Below are positions 56,501-64,000 of a DNA stretch of 64,000 bases, in pieces. Where the stretch lies: NCBI GenBank assembly GCA_033807775.1, contig CM066321.1:251708422-251772421 (forward strand), in the 5' to 3' direction. The DNA comes from Saussurea involucrata. Lineage: Eukaryota > Streptophyta > Magnoliopsida > Asterales > Asteraceae. Each line of letters begins with the position of its first letter. Positions within the stretch are counted from its first letter, which is position 1. The notes beneath the pieces were generated by a model that was not told where the DNA came from, did not search any database, and was given only the letters and a program-made list of their open reading frames with translations. The translations under genes were made by a program, and so were the position numbers.

Positions 56501-56936
56501 ATGCAAGAACGACAGAAAGAGTACGTCTGGTAGCTGTCAATTTCTTGGAAAGAAGTTAGTAAGTTGGACATCCAAGAAACAGAACTGCGTGTCCACCTCT
56601 ACAGCAGAAGCAGAATACGTTGCTGATGCTAGTTGTTGTTCTCAAGTTCTCTGGATGAAAACTCAACTCAAGGATTACGGCTTGGAGTATGACAGAATTC
56701 CAATTTTGTGTGACTCCAAAAGCGCAATAGAAATCACAGCTAATCCAGTTCAACACTCAAAGACCAAGCATATCGATATAAGGTATCACTTCATAAAAGA
56801 TAATGTTGAAAAAGGGACTATTGAAATGTATTTCGTTTCAACAGACTTCCAACTTGCTGATCTTTTTACAAAAGCCCTTGATGAAAGGAGATTTAACTTC
56901 TTAATCAGCAAATTGGGTATGCTGAACATGTCCTAA
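53523..56936 (+). CDS. Element F pol (protease, integrase, RT, RNase H)
   Basis: An intact 1137-codon frame. Domains: WYLDSGCSRHMTG (protease, residue ~4), LWHKRFAHLNF...CFACEFGK (zinc-binding, ~140-180), and integrase core HVDLCGP, RSDNGTEF, QQNGVVER. A Ser/Gln/Pro-rich linker (~430-600) follows, then RT with QMDVKSAFLNG and YVDDIIFGS (residue ~824), and RNase H with DSDYGGCKNDRKST, AEAEYVAD and HSKTKHIDI. The first codon is GTG, in frame with gag, so translation must come by readthrough or from a spliced RNA. All catalytic residues I can check are present. Confidence 0.94.
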   Translation: MQIWYLDSGCSRHMTGNKELLTSFKNKKGSAVTFGGDNGGQIRGYGTLVNGGVSVSEVAYVEGLNHNLLSISQLCDHGFDVNFRKKFCSLLLSESGQELLRADRKGNLYKMNFNPNQGTTTEKLCLVSSNKEDAWLWHKRFAHLNFSNLDKLVKLNLVKGLPSLKFDKDHLCFACEFGKMKRSSHRTKSDHNCLRPLHMLHVDLCGPISVQSLSGKKYILVLIDEYSRYTWIEFIRAKSDVPEILISLLRRIQVLLGLKVQKLRSDNGTEFKNTRIDSYLSEEGISQNFSATRTPQQNGVVERKNRTLVEAARTMLAGSVLPINFWAEAVSTACFVQNKAVIVKRFKKTPYELINNRRPNVKYFHVFGCKCYVLNDREQLGKFDKKADEGIFIGYSLTSRAYRVYNTRTRVIQESVNVSFDESTSSTSDRKSTEGTPTEQKKPSYSKSREEDINLLFEDFFDDDDDSSVNINRGDQAQSSTEQNLTGTTLTGPSNISPSTSLSTGIIQRNEEPQPEPTQEPSSPLLTNIGRNSLFESSPSQSPVGNPQSNEATLQSCVPQNPGTNPQSSVAEDRLFSSEAQTPPVVHAPMTKWTKDHPQHLIIGAAEDGVKTRSATINEAFFVNFLSMIEPKRISEALEDPNWIEAMQEELLEFERNKVWSLVPLPKGKSAIGTKWVFRNKNDEDGIIIRNKARLVAKGYCQEEGIDYDETFAPVARLEAIRIFLAYAAHKGFKVYQMDVKSAFLNGRLQEEVYVQQPPGFENSEFPDHVYKLDKALYGLKQAPRAWYETLSNFLLVNHFEKGTVDKTLFFRRYKNDILLVQIYVDDIIFGSTRQEYCDKFEDLMKSEFKMSMMGELSFFLGLQVKQTDKGTFISQSKYISDILKKYNFNNSNSMKTPIATGVKLDPDLNGEPTDVKNYRGMIGSLLYLTASRPDIMFATCLCARFQANPKVSHFSAVKRIFKYLKGTQFLGLWYPLNSGFELVAYTDSDYGGCKNDRKSTSGSCQFLGKKLVSWTSKKQNCVSTSTAEAEYVADASCCSQVLWMKTQLKDYGLEYDRIPILCDSKSAIEITANPVQHSKTKHIDIRYHFIKDNVEKGTIEMYFVSTDFQLADLFTKALDERRFNFLISKLGMLNMS

Positions 56937-57884
56937 CACTATTTATCACTCAACAGAACTCTGATGTTCCTACCAGAGATCTGTCAAAATAGTTGGGTAG
57001 GATAGTTCAACAGAGCCTCTGTCATTCACCAGAGCTCTGTAAAACATACTTTTTCAACAAGCTTCCAGTGAATTCGTTTGTATATATCTCTGTAAATATT
57101 TCTTTTAGCAAGTTTTTTTTAAGCTCATATTTCTAGGGGGAGCTTATAAAAGAAAATATGCATGGTTTTAGGGGAGCAAGTCAAAAAAAAAATCTGATTT
57201 CAAATTCATATGACTTGGCTCTCTTGATCTTGAAAGAAAAATCTTTTTGAAAGAGGGAAAACCTGTTCTGATGAAATTCTTTTGAGAAAGTCGAACTTAG
57301 CAGAACCCTGATATTCTCACCAGAGCCTCTGTTGTTTCTCATCAGATCTCTGTTGAAAATTGTTGGTCAATTCTGTCCTTGTTCTTTGATTCTTCACATC
57401 AGATACAGAATTTTAAAATGTTTTTGGGTAAAGGTGAAACATGATTGGTCACTGAGCAAAGTTGAAAAGATCATTTCAACAGAGAAAAAAAATAACTGAG
57501 CTCCACCAGAGCTCTGTTAGTTTCTCTGCCCCGTCATCAGAAACACGTCAGCAGAGATGCGGGTCATTCTTTGAAAATCACCCACTTGTCACCCGCATAT
57601 CTCTAACCGTGACGGTTTACTTGTCCTACGATTGTAAGAAAAAAATCTTACGTGGCATCCTCTGATTGAAAGACAAACCACTAGGTGTTCCCACGATACA
57701 CTGTTCAGGCCGTTCCACTTTCTGACACTCAAGTGCCTACAGTCCCTACGTTGTTTCCCCACCCACATGTTTCCCGTATAAATACCCAACTTCAACCCAT
57801 TTCACTCTTACGCTTAACAACCATTTTTTTCCCTCTCAGAAACCTATACCTTGTGGTTCTCAAGAATAACCCTAACCTGCAACA
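56937..57884 (+). promoter_or_regulatory. Pol-ORF3 intergenic region of element F with TATA box and PPT-like tracts
   Basis: Two polypurine-like tracts, CTAGGGGGAGC (57134-57143) and TTTTAGGGGAGC, lie shortly after pol, as expected for Sireviruses, which often carry several PPT motifs. A TATAAATA box at 57777-57784 lies about 100 bp before the ORF3 ATG, in a C-rich promoter-like context. A pyrimidine tract ending CTCTCAG at 57839 is a good 3' splice site. Either a private promoter or splicing could therefore deliver ORF3. Confidence 0.55.
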
Positions 57885-60800
57885 ATGGCTGAACCCCAAA
57901 ACCAACCCCAGAACTCTGATGATTCCAGTAACAACGAACCCATAGATAACATCGTTATTCTACCATACGAGTTGGCTGATAACAACTACCGTTTTGATCC
58001 CAATCCAGCACTCTATTTACCCCTTTACCACATCTATATTGAGTTTTTCCGAAACTCAGAAGTTTTTACAGCCCTAACAGCCTTTGACGATCATCTTCCT
58101 GCAATATATGTCCAACAATGGTGGACCACATGCCAATACATTGAAGACGGCGTCAGAAGCGGAATAGTCGGAAGTGTCAACTCTGGTAGTGGAGGATCAG
58201 GAACAATAAGGATTCGTGAAAGAACTCTCAGAAGAACTTTTGGGATGAAAACCAAAAGACAGCTAGGTATTGATGCCTATGAGAAACCACCTTCTGTTGC
58301 TGTTCTTCTCGACTTCGTGAAGTTTTTGGGTTACAATAAAGAGTTAGAGAGAATAGGAGCCTTCAGAAGACAAAATCTACCACAAATGTGGAATTTCATG
58401 TTCTCAACCCTCAACAGAACCCTCACCTGTAAATCCGGCAGTCAAGACCAAGCGAGCATTGAAATCCTCGAAATCATGTATGGTCTGTTCTTCAACAGAA
58501 ACTTCAACTATGCAGGGATCCTCTACAACGCACTTCTAGATGCTGTCAACACTAAAACCACTGCTCTAGCCAGAGGTGGAGAAGTTGGAAGACACAAATC
58601 CCTTAAAGCCATCAAGTTTCCTCGCTTTATCAGTTTGGTGATCAGAAGGGCATTCGACAGACTGGAACTGACACATCAGGGTCGTTCTACTCCTGTCTGG
58701 ACCATGGCAAGATTCCAACCAACAACTTCAGGAGATTACCCTTTCATCAGAAGAATTCCAGGTACAATGCTTGCTCTGATCAATCCAACCCACATCTCTA
58801 TCCAAAACTATAGAACTGCTGCTCAACCTCAAGAACCTGAGGTGAGAACCCCATCATATTTAGGTTCTGAGCCTTCTGTGGAGAGTGCGAGTGAGGAAAT
58901 AGAAGAAGAAGAAAATAGACCAGAGGACAGAGTACCCGAAGTGGGGTCTTCCTCTAGAGTAATGGAGGAGGAAGTAGTGAACAGAGCATCCCCTAGGGAG
59001 ACTGTTCAAGAGGGAGCAGAAGAGACTGCAGAAGTGGTGACAGAGAGATCGCACCCTTCTGGCAGTGTAGAGATTCATGAGATAGAGAGCTCACCAGAGA
59101 ATTCTCAAACCCTAGAAACCGAGGGAAATGTGAGTATAGAACAAGATGTCCAAGTTGACACATCTGTGTGAGATCCTAACCAAACTCCCAGTGCTACCAC
59201 ATTACCTAATCCTGGTGATCAAGACCAAGGGATTATTGAAACAGAGGTGCACACCTCGAACCTTAACCAGCCAGACCCATCAGAGGCAACTCTTCATGCC
59301 TCTGGTACGCACGAAGCTGGGGAAGCTAGTCTTTTTAGTGATGTTCATTCGCCCCAGAACATCGACAGGTCACCTACACATAATGATGCCTCTGTGGCTC
59401 ATGTAGTCGGAACACAACATAGACCCGAGATTTTTGTAATCTCACGTAGCATCTGTCCGACTCAGGGACAGTATGAGACCATAGTTGAACAAGGGAAACA
59501 TTTGCTTGATCCAAATGCTTCTCATCATATCAGATTTCCTTCCTCAGAACCTGAGCTGGAGGAGGAACTTCTGATCAGAACACCTGTAGGTGATTCCCCT
59601 CAAAAGGAACATCAAGGATCGGGTGGAAGTCCTGCAAGAGCCAACATCAAAACAACTCTTGACGCAGGCGCCTCTGAACTCGAGGCAGAACTGGATCCAT
59701 TAGTTGGTACCAGGGTTACCCACGTTGACACTGTCACAAAAACAGAGTTCACAAGCTTCTGTGATAGTATCAACAACTCCTTGAATGAGTATAAACTTAT
59801 CAATTCTCAAAAGGAGGAACTGATCCTCAAGGAAAATACTTCTCTCAGAGACGAACTGCAGAAACTGTCAGAGAAATATGCCGAACTTCATCAGAAATAC
59901 ATTGACACTGAAAGGATCAGAACAGAAGCTGAACAGACAAGAGGAGAGGAAATTGGCAGACTGGCTACAGAGATAGCAGATCTAAGAACCGTCAGAGCAG
60001 AAGAGAACACAAAGGTATCGACAGAAGTAGCTGACCTGAAAAGACTTGTGATCGACAACCATACAGCTCAAATGAACAAAACTCTGCCAGTCCCAACAGT
60101 TATCCTATCAGAATCCAACATCAGAACCTTGACAGAGCTCATTGATAACTCTGTTAAGAAATCCATAAAAGAAGCCACAACGTCAGATGCTGATCCTCTT
60201 AACATCTCCAGCCCCAACCCAAACAGTTTGCCAATGACAGTCGGTCAAATGGGCGACTTCAGAAGGGACGTCGTAAAGAAAATGATGACAATCTCGTCCA
60301 AATTTGTCATGAAAGCCCAGGCAACAGAAGCACTTGTGAAGGAATCACTGGACTCCCACAAATTCAACTTTGTGAGCCAAGTCGAGGAAATCAGAGGTGC
60401 TGCAGCAGAAGTGGAAGACACCTTGAAGAAAGCAGTTCCTACTTTCACAGATGCAATCTTACAATCTGTCATACAGAAACGATCTGCTGAGAAAGCACCA
60501 GAGGGAGAGCCTTCTGGCAAAAGACGTAAGTTTGTTGACCAATTCTCACCCATTGTCTCCAGACTCTCTGATGAAGACTCCTCTGATGATGATGATGATT
60601 TCCACGATGCTGCATCAGATAGTAATTTGGGTGAGTCCTCGGGTCAACAAAAGGGGGAGAAGGAGAAATAGAAGGAGAAAGAGAAAGAGAAAGAGACAGA
60701 GAAAGAGAAAGAAAAGGAGAAAGAAACAGAGACAGAGAAAGAAGAAGAGAGAGAGGCTGAAATGCCTACTGAAAGAGGCAAAGAGAAATTAACAGAAGAG

Positions 60801-61895
60801 GCCGGGACAGAAGATATGGGGATAACAGAAGAAGATATACCTACGGTGGAATTCGACTACATGTTCAAAAATCGAGTCATCAAACCGACAGAAGAGTCAA
60901 CACAAGAACCACCAGAGATTATCTGCCTGGATACCCCTCCTACTTCACCAAGGACTGAACCAGAGAGATCAATCCCAATCTCTGCTGATGAACAAAGCCA
61001 AACAGAAGCTGCTCAAGAATATGTTCATATCGATACTCTTATGGCTGAAACTCATGAAGACCCAAACCCAATGATACTAGAACAAAACCCAGAATCATCC
61101 ACCCAACACACCGATAAACCTGCCTTGGAAACGGTATTTTCATTTCTTTATGCTGACAGAGATATCATTCCTGCAAATGCCGTACCCATAAATCCTTACC
61201 TTAACCCAATCAGAATAAACACCATTACTGAAGCAAGGCAGATGTTCATCCGAAACAAGTCCAATCTGAACAGAAACATCAACTCACACTTCAGTATCAA
61301 GAGAATCCTAGACATCAAGCATAAGAAGTTCCAGCACAACAAAATGACCTATCATGAGTACACTGTGGAATCAACAGAAGGAAAGAACGAATTCTTCAAC
61401 GACAACGATCTTGTCCTTCTAAATCCGTACGATCTAACTGTGCTTCATGCCTACTGCTTGAACTTCTCTGACAGATATACTCCAGCAAGAACAGCCTTAC
61501 CTGAAGTCAAACTAGCTATGCAAGAGCACATCAATCTCAGAACTCAGACAGATTTTCAGCTAGGCATAGAGTTTGAAATTGAGAAACTGGCGATTGCACC
61601 ACCAAACGAAGATCTTGAGGGCTATCGACATTTTAGGACTGGAACTGTAGTTGAAGATCCTCCAGTCTTTATCTGCCGACAGAAAGGGACAAAGAAAGCC
61701 ATCAGATCTGCTAAAGCTCATAAGTACACAAGTGAGTCGCTAGCATATCTCAAAAACATAGTTCAAAGTCTCCCGAGGAACAAGTGTCCGGAAGAACAGC
61801 AAAGGTCCTTCATCAACATAATTAATCTGAAGCTTGACTTCCGTGAGCTAATCAGAAGATTCGACAGAATCCTTAGGGGAGATAATTACGCTTGA
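57885..61895 (+). pseudogene. Element F ORF3 (one frame, two in-frame stops)
   Basis: 57885-59171, 59172-60671 and 60672-61895 are all in the same frame, separated by TGA (59169-59171) and TAG (60669-60671), about 1336 codons in total. The N-terminal domain (residues ~20-270) has YVQQWWTTCQYIE and LTCKSGSQDQASIE. An acidic Glu/Ser-rich stretch follows, then a coiled coil near 59800-60060 (LRDELQKLSEKYAELHQKYI), an acidic DDDDD tract and a Lys/Glu low-complexity run. The C-terminal domain has LLNPYDLTVLHAY and DFQLGIEFEIE. No signal peptide or membrane helix is seen. The stops may be programmed or may be recent damage. Homologues are in B and C. Confidence 0.8.
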
Positions 61896-62015
61896 TTGCA
61901 CTTGTTCTTTCTATTGTAAAATTTTAAAAGAATAGTGCACAGGGTAACCGAGGGTAAAGTTCTCTGTTCTTTTGTTTTCAATCTCTTGTCATTTCCAATT
62001 TTTTATTTTCAATAC
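61896..62015 (+). other. Element F 3' untranslated region
   Basis: A short AT-rich stretch between the ORF3 stop and the PPT. No motif recognised. Confidence 0.6.
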
Positions 62016-62027
62016 TTAGGGGGAGAT
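62016..62027 (+). other. Element F polypurine tract
   Basis: TTAGGGGGAGAT lies directly before the 3' LTR. Confidence 0.92.
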
Positions 62028-62744
62028 TGTTAGCTCCAAGTATCTGTAAAATGAAAGTATTGAAAATAAAACCAAGTCAGAAGACCTACAGAGATAAAGC
62101 AGAAGACTTAGAAGACCAACAAAGAAGACCAACAGAACTCAACAGAGTTCTGGTGGAACCAACGGAGCTCAACAGAGCTCTGGCAGAAGATCAACAGAAG
62201 AACTGTTCATACCCGAAGACCAACAGAGTTCTGTCATAACACGCTCTGTTGAAGTGAAGACCTCTGTTATGCCTAAGTCTCGTAGAAATCCGAAGTGTCA
62301 GATACGTGTCCACACCTTTCCACGTATGCCCTAAAGATTGGAGACACACTTTCCACGTGTCATTCCAGGGTACGATAGTACACTGTCTACACTTTATGAG
62401 GCTATATATAGCGAGGTAGTGGAACAAACAATTGTAAGCTTTTGGAAGAATAGTTTTCCACAATTGTAAAAGCACACACTTTCATATCCTCATAGCACTA
62501 TCCCGTACGATATTGTCTCTGTGATTTCTTGATACACCATTGATCTTGTTCTTGGTGTTATCTTTATCAATATACGAGCAGCGTTTCTTATTTGATCTTG
62601 TTATCATATTCCTGTTCTATATTTGATATCACAGTTTACATATCGTCTCATACAATCACTCACTTTAATGGCTTTATATTTAAATGCTTCCGCTGTCTAT
62701 TTAACTACCATTATCGTGATACGACGTGAATCTGGGAACCAACA
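62028..62744 (+). repeat. Element F 3' LTR (717 bp)
   Basis: Identical to the 5' LTR apart from three substitutions by my reading: T for G in ACACACT(T/G)TCAT, T for C in GCAGCGT(T/C)TCT, and C for T in ATGCTTC(C/T)GCT. Confidence 0.95.
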
Positions 62745-64000
62745 GAACTTCCAATCCTTGCTGAATGAAGGGGTTCTGTAGAATAATAGGTGTCTCAGCT
62801 GATTGATCTCTGGGTGTTTGATCATCTTCTTGCAGATGTGTGTCAATGCCGGAAATAGAGAAGTATTGTTCTTCTGGGGAGTGGTGGTCGAGAGGTTGTG
62901 CCGTCCACCCTGCTGTATTTAAAGTGTTGGCAATGTCAGGGTTCTGTAGGAAATCGTTTAAGTTTCCTTGGTGAGCAAATCGATCTGGGGATTGATGGGG
63001 CGATTGATATCCCTCTTCTGTCATTTCTACTTCTGCATCTTCTTCTTCTGCAGTTCTTTCTTCTGCGATTGCTTCCTCTTCTATGGTAACCAATTTCTCA
63101 AGTGATTTACCATGCTTCTTTTTGGTTTTCCTCCTCTTAGGTTTTGGTGCCCCTTCCTCTGTAGTTTTTGATTTTCTTTTCTTCTTTAGTTTTGGAGAGG
63201 AGGGAGGAGCAGAGGAGCCAATTTCTGTGGCATGAGGAGGTGAAGGTTGATCTTCTGCAGCGCTTGTAGAGGTATCTTCTGCAGTTTTCCTCTTTTTTGA
63301 TTTTGGAGTAGAGGCAGAAGATTTTGAAGAGGACTTCTTTCCCATGAGCTCTTCACGTTTGGCTATGAAGCTAAGTTGAATAGCCATGTGTTTTGCTAAT
63401 TTGTGATCTTTTTCTTCTTGAGTCGAAAGAGGTTCTGCAATCATTGTTCCTAGAGAGACACCTAAACGCGGGGGTGTCATAGGACTCGGTTTAGGAGTTC
63501 TATGATCGCGTATATACTCCTTTTTAAGGGTTGTATTCGAGGCATACTTCAGAAGTTTCTTTGACAAAGGTCTGCAGTGTGTGTAGCCATCTACATGATC
63601 AGTGGGAATATTTTTGTTCATTGGGAACTGTTTGGGAATTGGCCCTTCCATTGGCCATTTCTGTATCAGCAACAGAGGTTCGAACAAAACTCCCAGTATT
63701 CTTTGGAATTGCAGAGGTGGTAGAAACTTAGAATCGTTCTCTTTGACCCTTCTTGTGTTGTTCTTTCTGTCGATGGTGTTAATGATCTCTTGCATCATTA
63801 TGGTCGCGTAATCCAGTGGGAGATCATAGTAAACCCCATACATGATGGTTAATATCTTATGTGAGCTCTGGTCAATACTGCCTATCTTCCCTGTCAGGCA
63901 TCTGTTAAGAATTGAGAACAAGGTGTTCCACAGAGGTGGTAATCTGCCTCTGCGAAAGTCATTTCTCTTCCTCAATGGTGTGTTGTACCCAAGCATTTCT
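62745..64000 (-). pseudogene. Element C ORF3, N-terminal part (continues past right edge)
   Basis: Open on the minus strand from the window edge down to the insertion site of F. The ATG at 63996 is internal, because alignment with F puts more domain upstream. Core motifs LPPLWNTLFSILNR and KIGSIDQSSHKILTIMYG match LPQMWNFMFSTLNR and KSGSQDQASIEILEIMYG of F. It continues into Lys-rich and Ser/Thr-rich low complexity. Counting bases across F minus one target duplication, the frame is continuous with 49421-48267 with no stop, so the ORF was open when F inserted. Confidence 0.8.

Larger units (their letters stand above)
49429..62744 (+). mobile_element. Element F: complete 13.3-kb Sirevirus-type element with ORF3
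   Basis: The target duplication GAACT lies at 49424-49428 and 62745-62749. Two 717-bp LTRs differ at three positions by my reading (near 49888, 49986 and 50091 against the 3' copy), so the insertion is recent. The order is PBS, gag, pol, ORF3, PPT. Pol is open. Gag carries at least three frame disruptions and ORF3 two in-frame stops. Confidence 0.96.
45150..64000 (-). mobile_element. Element C: 3' part of a Sirevirus-type element, interrupted by F
   Basis: From left to right on the plus strand: 3' LTR (45150-45994), PPT, ORF3 (46181 to 49428, then 62745 to beyond the right edge). Pol, gag and the 5' LTR lie outside the window. Element F (49429-62744) sits inside ORF3. The LTR resembles that of A, including the palindrome. 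Confidence 0.88.

Noticed and set aside
60672..60760. Lys/Glu low-complexity run as a functional domain
   Set aside because: GAGAAA-type repeat expansion inside ORF3 of F with no counterpart in B or C; probably slippage.
62701..62744. Apparent C-terminus of the minus-strand frame ending at 62701
   Set aside because: Those last codons are antisense LTR of element F. The true ORF3 of C is cut at 62745 and resumes at 49423.

Overview
This window is plant (angiosperm) nuclear repeat DNA made almost entirely of nested and tandemly amplified LTR retrotransposons. The evidence is tRNA-iMet primer sites (TGGTATCAGAGC), TG...CA LTRs, 5-bp target-site duplications, GT-AG-like splice signals, and the absence of any intact host gene. 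The dominant elements are large Ty1-copia elements of the Sirevirus type, about 13 kb long. Their order is LTR, PBS, a long gag with CCHC knuckles, pol (protease, integrase, RT, RNase H), a third large ORF (ORF3), PPT, LTR. A eudicot, perhaps an asterid, is a guess only; no host gene is complete enough to place the species.

Layout. (1) 1-16710: a tandem array of about 2.3-kb units, at least 6.5 copies, open at the left edge. Each unit holds a 275-bp LTR with a duplicated primer site, a non-coding leader rich in TTGCGAAAAG, and a captured integrase segment. (2) 15530-21493: the element that supplied the integrase segment (element A, minus strand), with its pol N-terminus, broken gag, PBS and 783-bp 5' LTR. 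(3) 21494-26340: an older mosaic with splice-like signals, a receptor-kinase activation-loop fragment, a decayed copia gag/integrase remnant and a small tandem repeat. (4) 26341-45149: a Ty3/gypsy-like element D with a 2.3-kb LTR and a non-coding interior. Element B (31583-44681, minus strand, TSD AAGAC) sits inside it. (5) 45150 to the right edge: element C (minus strand), inserted in the 3' LTR of D. (6) 49429-62744: element F (plus strand, TSD GAACT), inserted in ORF3 of C. F is the youngest insertion, with 3 differences seen between its 717-bp LTRs.

The most interesting points are these. The array looks like a segmental tandem duplication, because the unit junction and the native pol share the microhomology TTTCGCA. 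ORF3 is present in three separate elements (B, C, F). In B and F it is preceded by a TATA box and splice-acceptor-like sites, as if it were a gene with its own promoter or a spliced message. In B an intron-like segment, if removed, brings two ORF3 frames into register. The gag/pol boundary in A, B and F carries the same arrangement: a stop codon followed by a pol-phase-0 3' splice-site-like sequence. Each lineage is also sprinkled, in coding and non-coding DNA, with its own short word (CAGAG/CTCTG in A, C and F; CAGCG/CGCTG in B; GCGAAAAG in the array leader), a pattern that ordinary coding constraint does not explain.

Nothing here was checked by database search. Family names rest on visible motifs, and ages and mechanisms are inferences.
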